Shown here piece by piece: positions 9,494 through 19,359 of a stretch of DNA of 24,558 bases. Origin of the DNA: Phoronis australis (lineage: Eukaryota; Phoronida; Phoronidae); assembly GCA_002633005.1 (NCBI GenBank), contig NMRA01001115.1, forward strand, positions 26,689-51,246. The letters run 5' to 3'. Made by a program: the position numbers and the translations under genes. How positions within the stretch are numbered: position 1 is the first letter of the stretch; every line of letters begins with the position of its first letter. Below the pieces are notes generated by a model that was given only the letters and a program-made list of their open reading frames with translations, did not search any database and was not told where the DNA came from.

Positions 9494-11483
9494 GTAAGTG
9501 TTTCGAGATTATAGGCGTTCACGTTTCCTCTGTGGCGCTTGAATACGTAGTACTTTTTTCTTATTGTCTCTTAGCAAAGGGTTTGATTGTTGATGATGTG
9601 CACAACGAGGCGTCAATCTATCTTACCTGTATATAGAAACGCTGTTTATTATATGCGCACACACAAACGAGCACACTTACATGTATATATGGGCGTATTA
9701 TGCTGTCATTTCGTCCGTCCATCGTAATTAGCTCCGAAACCACTTGAAGGATGTTAGTGAAATTTTATAGATATCTTCTTATTACATGTATGAATGAGAC
9801 TGCACGAGTGTAATGTGTCACTTTTGTCTCTGTATCTGTGAGTTTCATGGCGGATTTTCATGAAATTTGGCAACTATGTATCTATGAAGGAGACGACGTC
9901 TTCTAGTTTTCGGATGGATTCTACGTAGGGAATGCCACTTAGAGACCCCTGTTTGTCAAACCGCTCAAAGAATTACTATGAAAATTGACAGACGTGTTCC
10001 CACTGAGAAGAACAGGGTTGGCGTTTGTTTTCAGACGGCTCCAACTACTATAGCTCCCCTTGTTTCATTTGTTTTATGCGTTCACGGCTGTTTTTCTAAT
10101 CCAATGGAGGATTATTGTTAAATTTAGCAAGTTAGTGTATTTTTGGACTTGCCATATGATGACGACTTTCGGACGGATCCGATTACCGGTGTGCCCCCTA
10201 GTAGCAATTTTTATATTTTGCGTTTGCCTGTGTATCTTCGGAGTTTCGCGACATTTTTCATGAAATTTTGGGAAGAGGTATTTAGTAACGAGATGACGAC
10301 GCCTTCCTGTTTTCGGGCGATATGCCGTATTCTGCGCGGCTATGCGCTATGGAAATCGGTAGATGTCTTTCCACTAAGAAGAGTAAGGCTGACGTTAATT
10401 TTCGGACAGCGCGAGTATGGTGCCTCTTATTGGCAGTTTTGTTTTTCTTTGCGTTCGCGCTGTTTCTTAAGCCCTTTGTTGGACCTTTGTTAAATTTGGA
10501 TAGTGCATTTCTTTGAATCTTAAAAGAGATGACGACGACTTTTGCACGCTGTGCTGTCAGGTTGCAAATTTAGTTTTTATTTTTTCCCTGTGTATCTTCG
10601 GAGTTTTAGATGCATTTTTATGAAATATGGCGAATAGGTTTCTATTGATGAGACGATGACACCTTCCAATTTTGGATGGATTTGACGTATTGTACGCCAC
10701 TTAATAAAATTTTTTTAATTAGTTTCTAGTCTATTTTTGCATCCGCCTCTCTATATGGCGAAGCACTCTAAGGATCATTGAGAAAATTGGCATACATGTA
10801 TGTATTCCTACTGGGATGACAATGATTTTCGGACCCGTAGAAACAATGGTTGTCAAAGCGTTTCCTTTGGTTTCTGTTCTTTGTCGCCCGCCACCTTATC
10901 CTCCGCTTGAAGAATCGTATCATCGCTGCACATTGCTCTTGTACTTGAACCGGCAGAGTGTAAAAAGTACAGTTAAGCTTATTGTATTATTCGGCTACCT
11001 AATAGGGCTCGTTTCAGTAGCGACATGACAGAGAATCTAAACAGAGACTTGCTACAAAATGTATGACTGCTTTTAAGTCTCCGTTTAGTCACTGTGTCAA
11101 AATCATCGTTAAAGCTGTGTTTTGCCTGTTGAACCTGCTAAAAAACGAAAACAGAATTGGGCCTTTTACTCTCGTAAATCGGTCTCGTAATATTCCTTAC
11201 CCTGATAACATCTCATTTCCGTTGCCAGCTTAAGTCGCAAACTATGCGTCCACGCTCTATTTTCGAAATAAATAGCAAATTTTAGGTTTAGGCAACAGTA
11301 AAGACCTGAGACGCTTTCTTGGGTAGCTGATAGTTTCAATGTAGAGGAAATGCAATCTTTTGAGGGTAAAAACTAATATGAGGCCGATTTTACGAGAGTA
11401 ATTAGTCCCAATACAGGGCGAAATGTCGCTCAAAGTTCCGTCATTGTAGTGGAACAGGCCCTCGATTGTGATATTTGTTGCAG
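9494..11483 (+). other. Large collagen intron
   Basis: GTAAGT to TTTGTTGCAG borders, nearly 2 kb. An array of decayed repeats occupies 9715-10840 (separate entry); it generates several open frames up to 116 codons that are not genes. I saw no additional Gly-X-Y exon, though a short one in the repeat-free end could be missed by eye. Confidence 0.65.
9715..10840 (+). repeat. Decayed tandem array, unit about 360-400 bp
   Basis: Recurring ordered words mark the units. CTGTGTATCTTCGGAGTTT occurs at about 10228 and 10588, with a variant at about 9827. TTTCATGAAATTTTGG-like and GATGACGACG-like words follow, then TTTCGGATGGAT-like words. The segment CCACTGAGAAGAACAGG near 9997 recurs as CCACTAAGAAGAGTAAGG near 10371, 374 bp apart. 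At least three partial units are present plus fragments at both ends. Divergence is high, so the array is old or the units are relics of one transposon type. Confidence 0.6.
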
Positions 11484-11677
11484 GACCTCAAGGTCGCACG
11501 GGCATTGGGCTAACAGGTCCGGAAGGTCCCCGCGGACCACCGGGTCCGCCAGGAGCTCATGGATTGCGCGGTCCACCGGGAGTACAGGGTAACCCCGGCT
11601 ATTGCCACTTCTGCAACTTTGGAGCGAGCGGCAACCCCAACGCAGCTTATCCTGCAAATAATAACAAGGGGCCTTAA
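11484..11677 (+). CDS. Collagen terminal exon: end of triple helix and C-terminal tail
   Basis: The exon opens in phase 1 after acceptor TTTGTTGCAG and runs to TAA at 11675-11677. It encodes about 13 Gly-X-Y units with one G-X-G imperfection (GI before GLT), a Pro-rich stretch GPRGPPGPPGAHG, and GPPGVQGNPG. A short non-collagenous tail follows: YCHFCNFGASGNPNAAYPAN then NNKGP. Summed with the earlier exons, the helical domain is about 120 residues. A short COL1 domain with few G-X-G imperfections followed by a two-cysteine tail is the family pattern of FACIT collagens (known biology). In vertebrate FACITs the two cysteines are usually separated by four residues; here they are separated by two (C-H-F-C). 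These chains decorate fibrils or basement-membrane zones. The exact orthologue is not resolved, so no symbol is given. Confidence 0.9.
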
Positions 11678-11975
11678 GAACGAAACAAAATGAAATGTCG
11701 TTGTGTAATGTTGTACGTCGACGGTGTTGTTTCGTGGTATTTCCAAGACACAGGGTAACAAATGGCCAGGGTTTATTTATCAGGGTGTTTCCATATGGAA
11801 AAGGTTCAGTTATCAGCAAACAATAAGAGTTTCGCCCCTTCACGCACATGCACATTTGGTTATTTCAGTAACTTATACCTGGCGAGCGCATCAGATTTAT
11901 TGCAGTCGCCTGTAATGATACTGTATCTCATTTGAATTTTGAAGTGAGATTAAATTAGAGTGCGAAACTATCTGC
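11678..11975 (+). other. Collagen 3' UTR (approximate)
   Basis: Sequence directly after the stop codon. The first polyadenylation-like hexamer I see is ATTAAA at 11949-11954, which would give a 3' UTR of about 290 nt. The end point is inferred. Confidence 0.4.
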
Positions 11976-13905
11976 AACTGGAGAAGCCAGTAGTTGTTAA
12001 CTTCCCACTAGGAGCTGAACAGTTTAAAACGCGTACGAAACTGTGCCCCTGTCAACTTGGTGAAATAATAGGTTACCAGAAAGTTTCATGATGAGGTCAT
12101 GCTGGGTTATGTTACCAGTCCGTTTCGTTTTTTTTTTCTAATCAGGTTAGCTGTGTAACCCTGTTCCCTAAAAATCTTGTTGATCTGCTTCATGCAGTCT
12201 ATTTCACCACAGTTAACAACGCTTTGTTTTGATTTTTAATTTACCATCCTCTCCTTCTTCCCAAAAGTTTATCTTTTATTTAATAACTACATTAGAATTC
12301 TAACTTTGATGTGGCCTAATTACATTTTCATTTCACCTTGCTTCGTCTCGAACACTGTTCCATTTCATGCTTTTTCATCATCATAATTGCGGTTCGTCAC
12401 TTCATCATACGGTGACACCGGGCTAGGCTCCCATTTCACTCCATACACCGTTTTTCACGGTTGTTTTTTCACTTTCTGCCACATTTTAGTTCTACAAGCA
12501 TGACATTTCCTAGGATCCTACATAGTGTGTTCCATGAGCGATCACGGTTTTGTAACCATCCACCTTAGAAATAACACCGTAGACGAGTTCCCTCCTTAAC
12601 AAAGCGTTTATTCACTTTAGACACACAGCAATTTTCTAAACCGTCACCCACTCACTATTAACTCTATATCTCCTACACTTGACCGGCCATTTATAATGTA
12701 ACTCACTTGACAGCGATACAAAAAGGGAACTGTAGTTTAGATAATTTTTCAAAAAGTTTCCTTAACTAACTTTTACCGCCAGAGCGGTCAAATTTTCTGC
12801 GACATTGAAGAGCTCATTTTCGCAAAAAAAAATCCGAACTATCAAATTCCCTATACAAAATACTAAGATGGGGACATCGTTGTCTATGGCAACCTGGAGA
12901 ATGGTTTAGGTGAGAAAGCAGCCATAAATCGGCGTTCAGTCATAGAAGTGAACTTTTTATTTCGATTGCTTGCCACTTTAAAGTTGGTCTCAACTTGTTT
13001 CTTACTAGAATGAGACACGATTTTTGGGTTTTCAATCGACTAACATTTCGTTATTTGGTTTTATAGCCACTTTCAGGCAAAATTGGATGAGATATGTTTT
13101 ATCTGTAGAAAATCCTTGCAGTGGAGTAAAGCAGGCACTATTTGTCATACCGCCTTCTCTCTAAAATTGAACGATTTACTTCCATGAGGAACCATCAGGC
13201 TTTACATGGGCTGGCGCGCACATCATAAATTTACCTTTACGTTGGATTCGCGTCGATACCCAGGTTTAAGCTGTGCCTAAGTGAATCAATGTTTTGCTGT
13301 TTGTTTCGTTCATTAAGATGTCCCTGGTTTTATTTTGCACTGGTTGGGTGTGGCACGCTGTATTCTCTACCTCATGGGGTGCTGATGTCACCATGGCGAT
13401 ATTTACCAACGTTCTTGTCGACAGCTACGAGAGACTGAATCGGTGCATAATGTCATACCTGACGTCACCACAATGTTGTTTTGTGATTTTTCACTCTTGG
13501 ACGTGACGTGGATTACCCGAATCACCGTGGGGTTCTATTGTAAAGTTGGAGATCGTCTGCACCCACATGTACCTGTATTATCAATCTTATGGTTATGAAG
13601 GCGTTCGACGGCTGGACGGTGTCGGGCTGAATATGTAAAGATCAAAGAGTGCACGTGACTTTCACGCGTTTTATGATTAAGACCTAGAGTGCGTATTTTG
13701 GGAATTTTGCTTTGGGTGCTATCCTCGAAATTCCATATTTTAGACATCAGGCCAAAAATTATCATCATTGGTTCTGGTCTTGTTTTTTTATTAAACTAAG
13801 GCGATGACGCAGTATTTATAGTTGTCCATATTTTCATAAAAAATCATTTGATGCCAGTTGAAGTTGTGTAGGTATTCATTTTTAGTCTTCCGAGCTCCAC
13901 CCCCT
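11976..13905. other. Intergenic stretch, no supported gene
   Basis: AT-rich sequence with short open frames only. A 70-codon frame at 13294-13506 is hydrophobic but has no start context, domain or splice support. Confidence 0.45.
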
Positions 13906-14015
13906 GCCAGTTGCAATGGATTGGTATCTTTTTTTTACCCACAGTGTCGCCTGATGCCTGCTGAAATGGGTCGGAATCTTTCTTTTTTTCTCCTTACCCA
14001 TTGCCCCTTGTGCCA
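13906..14015. repeat. Two-copy degenerate tandem repeat, unit about 55 bp
   Basis: Each copy has the order TGCCAGTTGC or TGCCTGCTG, then AATGG or AATGGG, TATCTT or AATCTT, a T-rich run, ACCCA, and TG.TGCC. The copies are diverged and the exact borders are approximate. Confidence 0.35.
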
Positions 14016-15562
14016 GCTTTGAGGTGGCAGTCTCAAAATGAGTCGGGCACAGACCAGAAAAAATATGCTATTTTTGGCCTAAAAACTGCAGGGCACTTTT
14101 TAACACTGGTGCTCTTTCGGAAACAATGCCTAGACTGGTCATTATGCTCGGGTATATTGTCGTAGTTAAACCTATACCCGGTTATATCGCATAATCCATA
14201 AGTACGGGTAAATTATATTTTCGTTAAGAACGACCTAGTTATTTTACTGCTCTATGGATAATACACTGGGTTTTTAATTTATGTAGATAGGTTTGAAATA
14301 CCCAGAAATCGTCTGTTGTAATAACGCCCTTGCTGATTTTGTCTGGAAATAATCCACAGGTGTACGACTTGATCGAATTTTTGGACTTTGGATGAACAGT
14401 TTGTGACTTAGATATTTGTATTATTGTACAAAATTTTCTATGATCCAAGTGACGGCTTCCTAATACGTAAATACGCACTGGAATTTAGTCGTGACCTGCA
14501 GTAAGTCCAGGGTGCGTTCCTTAACGCATGGCAATCGCGAAACTCTTGCGAAGAGAAATCTTGGCATTTGAAACGGAAATGGCGATTTTACTTTCAGCTT
14601 ATTCCATCATTCAACATTCCATCCTCGCCTATCAATCACTGCAATGGCGGCCATTTGGTAGTGTCAAGATCCCGTGGTTACTCGTAGAACAGTTCCTGAA
14701 CGCACTTTTACTAGCGCGGTTTTGCTTGTTCTTGCGTGATCTCGCTTTTCTTGGAAGAAATTTGAGTGCAGCGCACCCGTTTTGGCTTCGGCGGCACGCT
14801 AATGCTCATGGCGCATTTTCTAATCAGACTGTGAGATGGTGCAACTGTCGTGGGTTTAGTTAGTAAAATTTGTCAGGCTGTGCACATGAGGATTATAAAC
14901 GGATTACTCTTCACTTAAAGACAATCTTCCCTTTGTTTTCACCGAAGTTTAGAATTGGAGAGTTTCATTCATAGAGATATTCGCCAACTTTGAAGTTTTA
15001 GACCCACTTACCACAACACATTATTGATCGGCAGGGCCATTCGGTACTTCAATCATTTCCGGCACAACTTGACATGGGCCTACATTGTATCTCACAGTGC
15101 CGCATCTGCTCCGAAGCACGCTTTTTCTTTCGAAAGTGCGGTATACTCTAGTAACATTCAGGTTTCAAATTTGGCATCTCGTTTTGCGATGAAACTCAAA
15201 ATGAAACTCGTGACATAAAGATGTTAAAATGGGGACGTTTTGTTAATTACTGATAGCCTTGTTCGTGTTTGTGTTTTATCATTATTTTTGTAAAGTTCAT
15301 TGACGTGAAGTGAAGTACAGTGTCGTTCAGCCATAGTGTCAATTTGTTGGTGCACCACTATCAATTTCAAAATTAAACTTGCAATTGCCACAATGAATTT
15401 TGTTTTATTTGATATAAATTTTGTGACGTGTGATGTTGAAGGAACTTCCTTTGGGAATAAGATGATTAGAATTAATTTAGTTTGCGTTCAAATTCGTTTC
15501 ATGAAGTTTTAACCAAAGCGAAAGGAGGTTTTAAACTCTTCGTTTAAAAACGAAGAGATAGG
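14016..15562. other. Intergenic stretch, no supported gene
   Basis: An open frame of 111 codons at 14528-14863 is the longest here. It has no recognisable domain, and GC-rich words such as GCAATGGCGGCCATTTGG at 14640-14657 lie inside it. I do not call it a gene. Confidence 0.4.
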
Positions 15563-15840
15563 CAGGGGCGGATCCAGGATTTTGAGTTAGGGGGGCCAAG
15601 GCACAGGAATAACCAGAATGGCGCGCCCAGCCTAAAATGTGGGGTGGCAGGGGCCTCGAATTTTGGGTTTGCGAACCTGTTGACTAAAAAAAAAAAAACG
15701 GCAAACGGGGTTTGTTCAGGGCCTATGCATTGTTTATTCACTCCCCGAGCCCCTGGTTACGCGCATGTGGTAGTCAGTAATTCGCGCCCGTAGTATTTTA
15801 GGGGGGGGGGGGGCTTGGCCCCCCTCTAAATTCGCCACTG
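15563..15840 (-). mobile_element. Miniature inverted-repeat element, family 1, copy B
   Basis: Begins CAGGGGCGGATCCAGGATTT and ends CCCCTCTAAATTCGCCACTG. Flanked on both sides by ATAGG (15558-15562 and 15841-15845), a perfect 5-bp target duplication. It aligns in reverse orientation with 805-1055 across its length. It includes a 12-base A run and a long G run near its right end. No coding capacity. Being the longest copy with a perfect target duplication, it best defines the family. Confidence 0.85.
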
Positions 15841-16037
15841 ATAGGTATCAACAGCGATGTATATTGGCAATCCTTTTGAGATCTACTCATGCATTTTAAC
15901 CCAGGGCTGTGTACCGTAGACGCAAGAATCTCGAAAATTCGAGATCACACAATACTTCGCCAGATATCGCTACGTGGTGATTTATTCCGGCAGTGTAATT
16001 AGGCTAGCGGTAACTTTTTACAGAAATAAACACTCTA

Positions 16038-16075
16038 TGCAAACACACGCACACACACAAACACACACACACACG
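16038..16075. repeat. CA microsatellite
   Basis: Interrupted CA/ACAC run (CACACGCACACACACAAAC and onward). Confidence 0.85.
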
Positions 16076-16397
16076 TAGGCTATCGTTATGCATTACAACT
16101 AAAGCGTGTGATCACATCAGCTTTTCTCACCATCAGTGTTTTTTGATACGAAACGCAGCCCGAGTACAGTCTAGACGCAAGAATCTGTTTAGGAAGATAG
16201 GGTCATCAAGTGCTCTTAACTTGTATTGCGTTTTCGCGAGAATCTCGCCTCCACGGTCACGCTTGTTTGGGCGTCCTAGTTAATCATCTCGCTAATGGCG
16301 AGGCCCAGTGTATAATATGGCACGTTTAAACTGGCACCCGGAGTTCTTTAAGGTTACGTCAAACCCTAGAAAAATTGTTAAATTTGACTAGCTTTTG

Positions 16398-16545
16398 TTA
16401 GGAATTGTTTTCAAAATGTTCCACTTTTGTGTAAGCAGCTATCAAACATTAGGATTTTGCGTGTTTTTTTGTAAAAAATACTTCCGAAACTTAGAAGTTA
16501 GATAAAAACGAAACGATAATTTAGAAAACAGTAACAGGATTTTTT
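16398..16545 (+). repeat. Diverged dispersed repeat, copy 2
   Basis: Alignable in order with 6411-6535 through AGGAATTGTTTT, TGTTCCACTTTT, AGATAAAA with CGAAAC, and a final GTAACAG plus T-rich run. The family is unidentified. Confidence 0.45.
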
Positions 16546-17098
16546 ATAGAAAATATTTACTTTCACGACGTTAAATTTTATAGTTTAGTAGATATTTGGC
16601 TTAACATTCTGACTGGTCGATAAGGGCACAACCTTACCTTATAAGTGCAAGTGCAGATAGCCGACTCTTAATTCATGATCGCTCGCGTGTAGTTATAAAG
16701 TTGTTCGCACTTTTCACTTGTAAAGTTACGCGGTTTTCAAAAGTTAGAATATAATTTCGCTGGAAAGATCGGTTACACCCACCCCTGAAACTTCTGTTAA
16801 ACACTAAGTTGTAATCAGGTGAGCAGTCTTCAGTCACTAAGCGATTTTACTTTTGTTTTAACCTCGTCAATTTTGTCGTCCGCCCACCTAAATCATCAAA
16901 TGCAAGCACGGTTTTGAGAAAGTGTTGGCTGTAACTGTTTCAGTTTATTTTAGCTAATGAATTCTCTCCAGATTCTGTATCCATTTTCTGCTTGACCGTT
17001 GGTGACAGTGGCACTAGACGTAGTACGTGTATGCTTAGAACTGCTTTGACCAGCCTCAACATCTTGGGATTGCTCGACTTTTGCCTCCTTAAAAATGA

Positions 17099-17326
17099 AT
17101 GGATAGATTTATATTTTTGCTGTTAGTTTGCATTTACGTTCTCAATGTTCAGAGCGACCCGTCAATAGCTACCTGCTGTTTATCGGACTGCTGTGTACTA
17201 TGTCCATACATTCACAACTCGCCTGCACAGGGTTCATATAACACGCGTGCGTGTTCACGTTCTCAAACGTTCAGTGAGGGCGACGGCATCTGTAGCATCG
17301 GTTTATCAGATTGCCCACAGAAATGA
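17099..17326 (+). CDS. Small secreted cysteine-rich peptide (75 aa), unknown family
   Basis: The frame opens with a textbook signal peptide, MDRFIFLLLVCIYVLNVQS, with a likely cut before DPS (residue 20). The predicted mature part has 56 residues and eight cysteines: pairs at 26-27 and 31-32, then 35, 52, 65 and 72. An even cysteine count with adjacent CC pairs suggests a disulfide-rich fold. The stop is TGA at 17324-17326. A short upstream ATG at 17095 (Met, Asp-free, immediate stop) overlaps the start region. A possible splice donor (GTAAGC) lies just after the stop at 17337, so a 3' UTR intron is possible. No close family was recognised; secreted signalling, defence, venom-like and matrix roles are all open. 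It could also be one exon of a larger gene, or chance, since the frame is short. Confidence 0.45.
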   Translation: MDRFIFLLLVCIYVLNVQSDPSIATCCLSDCCVLCPYIHNSPAQGSYNTRACSRSQTFSEGDGICSIGLSDCPQK

Positions 17327-17524
17327 GCCAGTCTTTGTAAGCTGAGCTGACTGCAAAGCTGGCAGCAGTAAAATCCTATGTTGGCCCGCTTGCTATTAGA
17401 TGATAACCTATCTTAATTATTTTAATGACAGCTGGCAATCTTTCATGTTCAGCGAAAAGCATTGTTAGTATAAGAAAGTACAGATATGATTTAAATTCGG
17501 CTTTCTAAGGCGGACCCAAAATCC
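17327..17524. other. Probable 3' flank of the small secreted peptide frame
   Basis: No coding. No canonical AATAAA was seen close to the stop codon. Confidence 0.3.
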
Positions 17525-17627
17525 CGGTGGTGGGTGCTTTCGCACCCGTCGCACAACAGAGCGACTCGAGTTGTGTTTACCACCACCGAGCAACACAAGG
17601 GGGCGCCTTGACTTGTGTACACCACCA
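17525..17627. other. Cluster of strong potential hairpins
   Basis: GGGTGC (17532-17537) pairs perfectly with GCACCC (17542-17547) across a TTTC loop. CACAAC (17552-17557) pairs with GTTGTG (17570-17575) over a 12-nt loop. ACACAAG (17593-17599) pairs with CTTGTGT (17612-17618), also over 12 nt. CGGTGGTGG (17525-17533) is the exact complement of CCACCACCG (17580-17588) and could close the first two hairpins into a multibranch structure. Orientation and function are unknown; a transposon remnant is the main alternative. Confidence 0.5.
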
Positions 17628-17639
17628 CTTACCACGCGA

Positions 17640-18532
17640 AGAATGAAATGAAATTTGAATGGGGGAGCGCCTCGTGTGTGTTTAGCTCTCAGTGTTCTCC
17701 CAGAAAAAATCGAGTTTCATGCAAAATTTAAGATTGCACTGAAAAGCTTAACTTTTTCCTCCAAAACTTAAGTTATTTTTCAGAACTTACTTTTTTGTCA
17801 CAAACCTAAGTTATCAGCAAAGAAATAATTTTGTAGGGGTGAGCATAAACTTGAATTCCACCACAAGTTATTTCCGAAAAGAACTTTGCTCTTACACAGT
17901 AGATAGGGCAAGTAAAGACTTCTACAACAATTAAAGAAAAATATGAGACTGAATTTAAAATCCCGCGTTAGTACTATATGGGTGCACAATTGACTGTGCA
18001 ACGAATGTACTAAGGATGTCAGAAACATTTACATGTACCGATCCTTCAAGCTATTGTCATCATATAAATTTGTCATACAACAAAGGCAGATCATCCAACC
18101 GGGCTACTCATGTACTGTGATCAGCTTTATTCACAAGATTTCAATAACTGGAGAAGCCAATCACGGAATGTCCCCAGAACAATTATAGAGAAAATTCATG
18201 AGAAAATTCAATAGCAGCACTTACTAAGCAACTAGTTATTCAATAAAACGTCTTACAATGACAGCAATCGGCATAATTATATAAATAACAAAAGTCCTGG
18301 TGTTTCACACAAGATTCTAAGCTTTTGTATTATTTTATTTGTTCTGACAACCATTTACACCAAATAAATAACAATAGATTAGGCGTATGTACCTGAATTC
18401 AAAAAACAGTTTTATTATTGCATTCACCTGCTGTACAAGCACCACGGCAACACCCTTACTTTGTGGAATACAGGCTTCGTCTCTAGTTGATAAATCAGAA
18501 CTAACAATGTTTAAAGTTTTCAGAGGTAGAAC
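17640..18532. other. Intergenic stretch, nothing recognised
   Basis: AT-rich. Between 17740 and 17820 the word AACTTA/CTTAAGTTA recurs several times as a degenerate short repeat. TTTATT at 18411-18416 would read AATAAA on the minus strand and could be a polyadenylation signal for the SMIM15 transcript, but this is weak. Confidence 0.4.
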
Positions 18533-18714
18533 CAGTGGCAGATTTAGATACTCCCCCCCCCCCTAAAATTCTCCCAGATACCTGTACCATTTAGGAGTTC
18601 GGGGTGCGAACTGCTGAGTAGCATATGAGCGCACCTAGGGTGTTCGGGGGGGCGAATGCACAATGCATTGGCCTTGAACAAACCCCGTTTACCCTNCCTG
18701 GATCCACCCCCCGA
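18533..18714 (+). mobile_element. Miniature inverted-repeat element, family 1, copy C (internally deleted)
   Basis: Begins CAGTGGCAGATTTAGATACT and shares GGGCGAATGCACAATGCA and CCTTGAACAAA with copy A. It then jumps at the ambiguous base 18696 straight to the terminal CCTGGATCCACCCCCC. About 100 bp present in copies A and B are missing at exactly that point. Flanks are AGAAC on both sides (18528-18532 and 18715-18719 within one base of uncertainty), again a 5-bp duplication. Confidence 0.75.
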
Positions 18715-19092
18715 GAACTGCATCTCAAAAACTTTGGACAAAATTGGAAGTCACAAGTATTACCCTTTCTGCATTCTGAGAGGTTTCTAACACAGTTGTG
18801 AATGCCTGGGTTGTTTAAAATGCTGTAATAGTGACGGTACAAAACTTGAAAATGTCAAAGCAATACTGTAGTGCTGCATATCATTTTCGAAAATAAAGAG
18901 AAACTAAAATTTTGTCATAAATTAGTGAGGTTTTACAGTTATACAAGAATTATAGAGATGTAAAGCTTTAGCTAAGTAAAGAGAAGGTACCCCGTAGTGA
19001 GAAATTGCTGATAGCAGACGACCTAAAAATTTCGTCAAAATTTTAACATTATGCCACACGAGTGTGAAAAGCGTTTCATTACAAAAACTGTC
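18715..19092 (-). other. Probable 3' UTR or flank of SMIM15
   Basis: Lies directly after the SMIM15 stop codon on the minus strand. No coding was seen. The transcript end is not resolved. Confidence 0.4.
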
Positions 19093-19344
19093 TCAGTCAT
19101 CTTTCTGATGGCGCCTTGACTTTGCGATGTTTCGATTTTTTCTCGCTTGTCTTCTCTTTTCTTTATCCCTTGCGTCTATTTGCTGAGCAAGCTTCCACGA
19201 GAGAAGTCCACTAATAAAGAAGAGAGGGGAGAGACACAGCAACACATAGTAGATGAACGACCAGGGATTCTTGCCCGCATATAAAACAACTTCAGTCAGT
19301 AGCTGCTTGTAATCCCAGTCTCCGGAGAACCAGCTATCAAACAT
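19093..19344 (-). CDS. SMIM15: Small integral membrane protein 15
   Basis: An 83-residue protein beginning MFDSWFSGDWDYKQLL. Family SMIM15 proteins are about 74 residues, start MFD, and have the same order of parts. Here these are an amphipathic aromatic N-terminus with KNPW-SF (25-30), one membrane segment (about 29-49, including SPLFFISGLLSWKLA), then a highly charged Lys/Arg/Asp tail with IDARDKEKRR and NIAKSRR that may form a helix. The signature LSWKLA at the end of the membrane segment is a strong match to the family as I know it. An in-frame ATG seven codons upstream (19363-19365) lies across a likely intron acceptor, so I chose the MFD start. On the minus strand TGTTGATTGCAG ends at 19360, placing an intron in the 5' UTR, 15 nt before the start. 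The whole coding region is in one exon. Molecular function of the family is poorly known. Confidence 0.88.
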   Translation of the reverse strand: MFDSWFSGDWDYKQLLTEVVLYAGKNPWSFIYYVLLCLSPLFFISGLLSWKLAQQIDARDKEKRRQARKNRNIAKSRRHQKDD

Positions 19345-19359
19345 CGTTCCACGATAAAA
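19345..19359 (-). other. 5' UTR part of the SMIM15 coding exon, after a splice acceptor
   Basis: Minus-strand acceptor TTGATTGCAG is followed by TTTTATCGTGGAACG and the ATG. It implies an upstream non-coding exon at a higher coordinate. Confidence 0.55.

Larger units (their letters stand above)
15841..17098. other. Intergenic stretch with CA microsatellite and a dispersed repeat
   Basis: Contains a CA-rich microsatellite (16038-16075) and the dispersed repeat copy at 16398-16545. No gene was seen before the ATG at 17099. Confidence 0.5.

Noticed and set aside
14528-14863. 111-codon open frame in a GC-richer patch
   Set aside because: No domain or splice context, and composition is unlike the confirmed exons.
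11976-18160. Shared word AACTGGAGAAGCCA near 11975 and 18147
   Set aside because: The match does not extend beyond about 14 bp, so it can be chance or a tiny repeat fragment.
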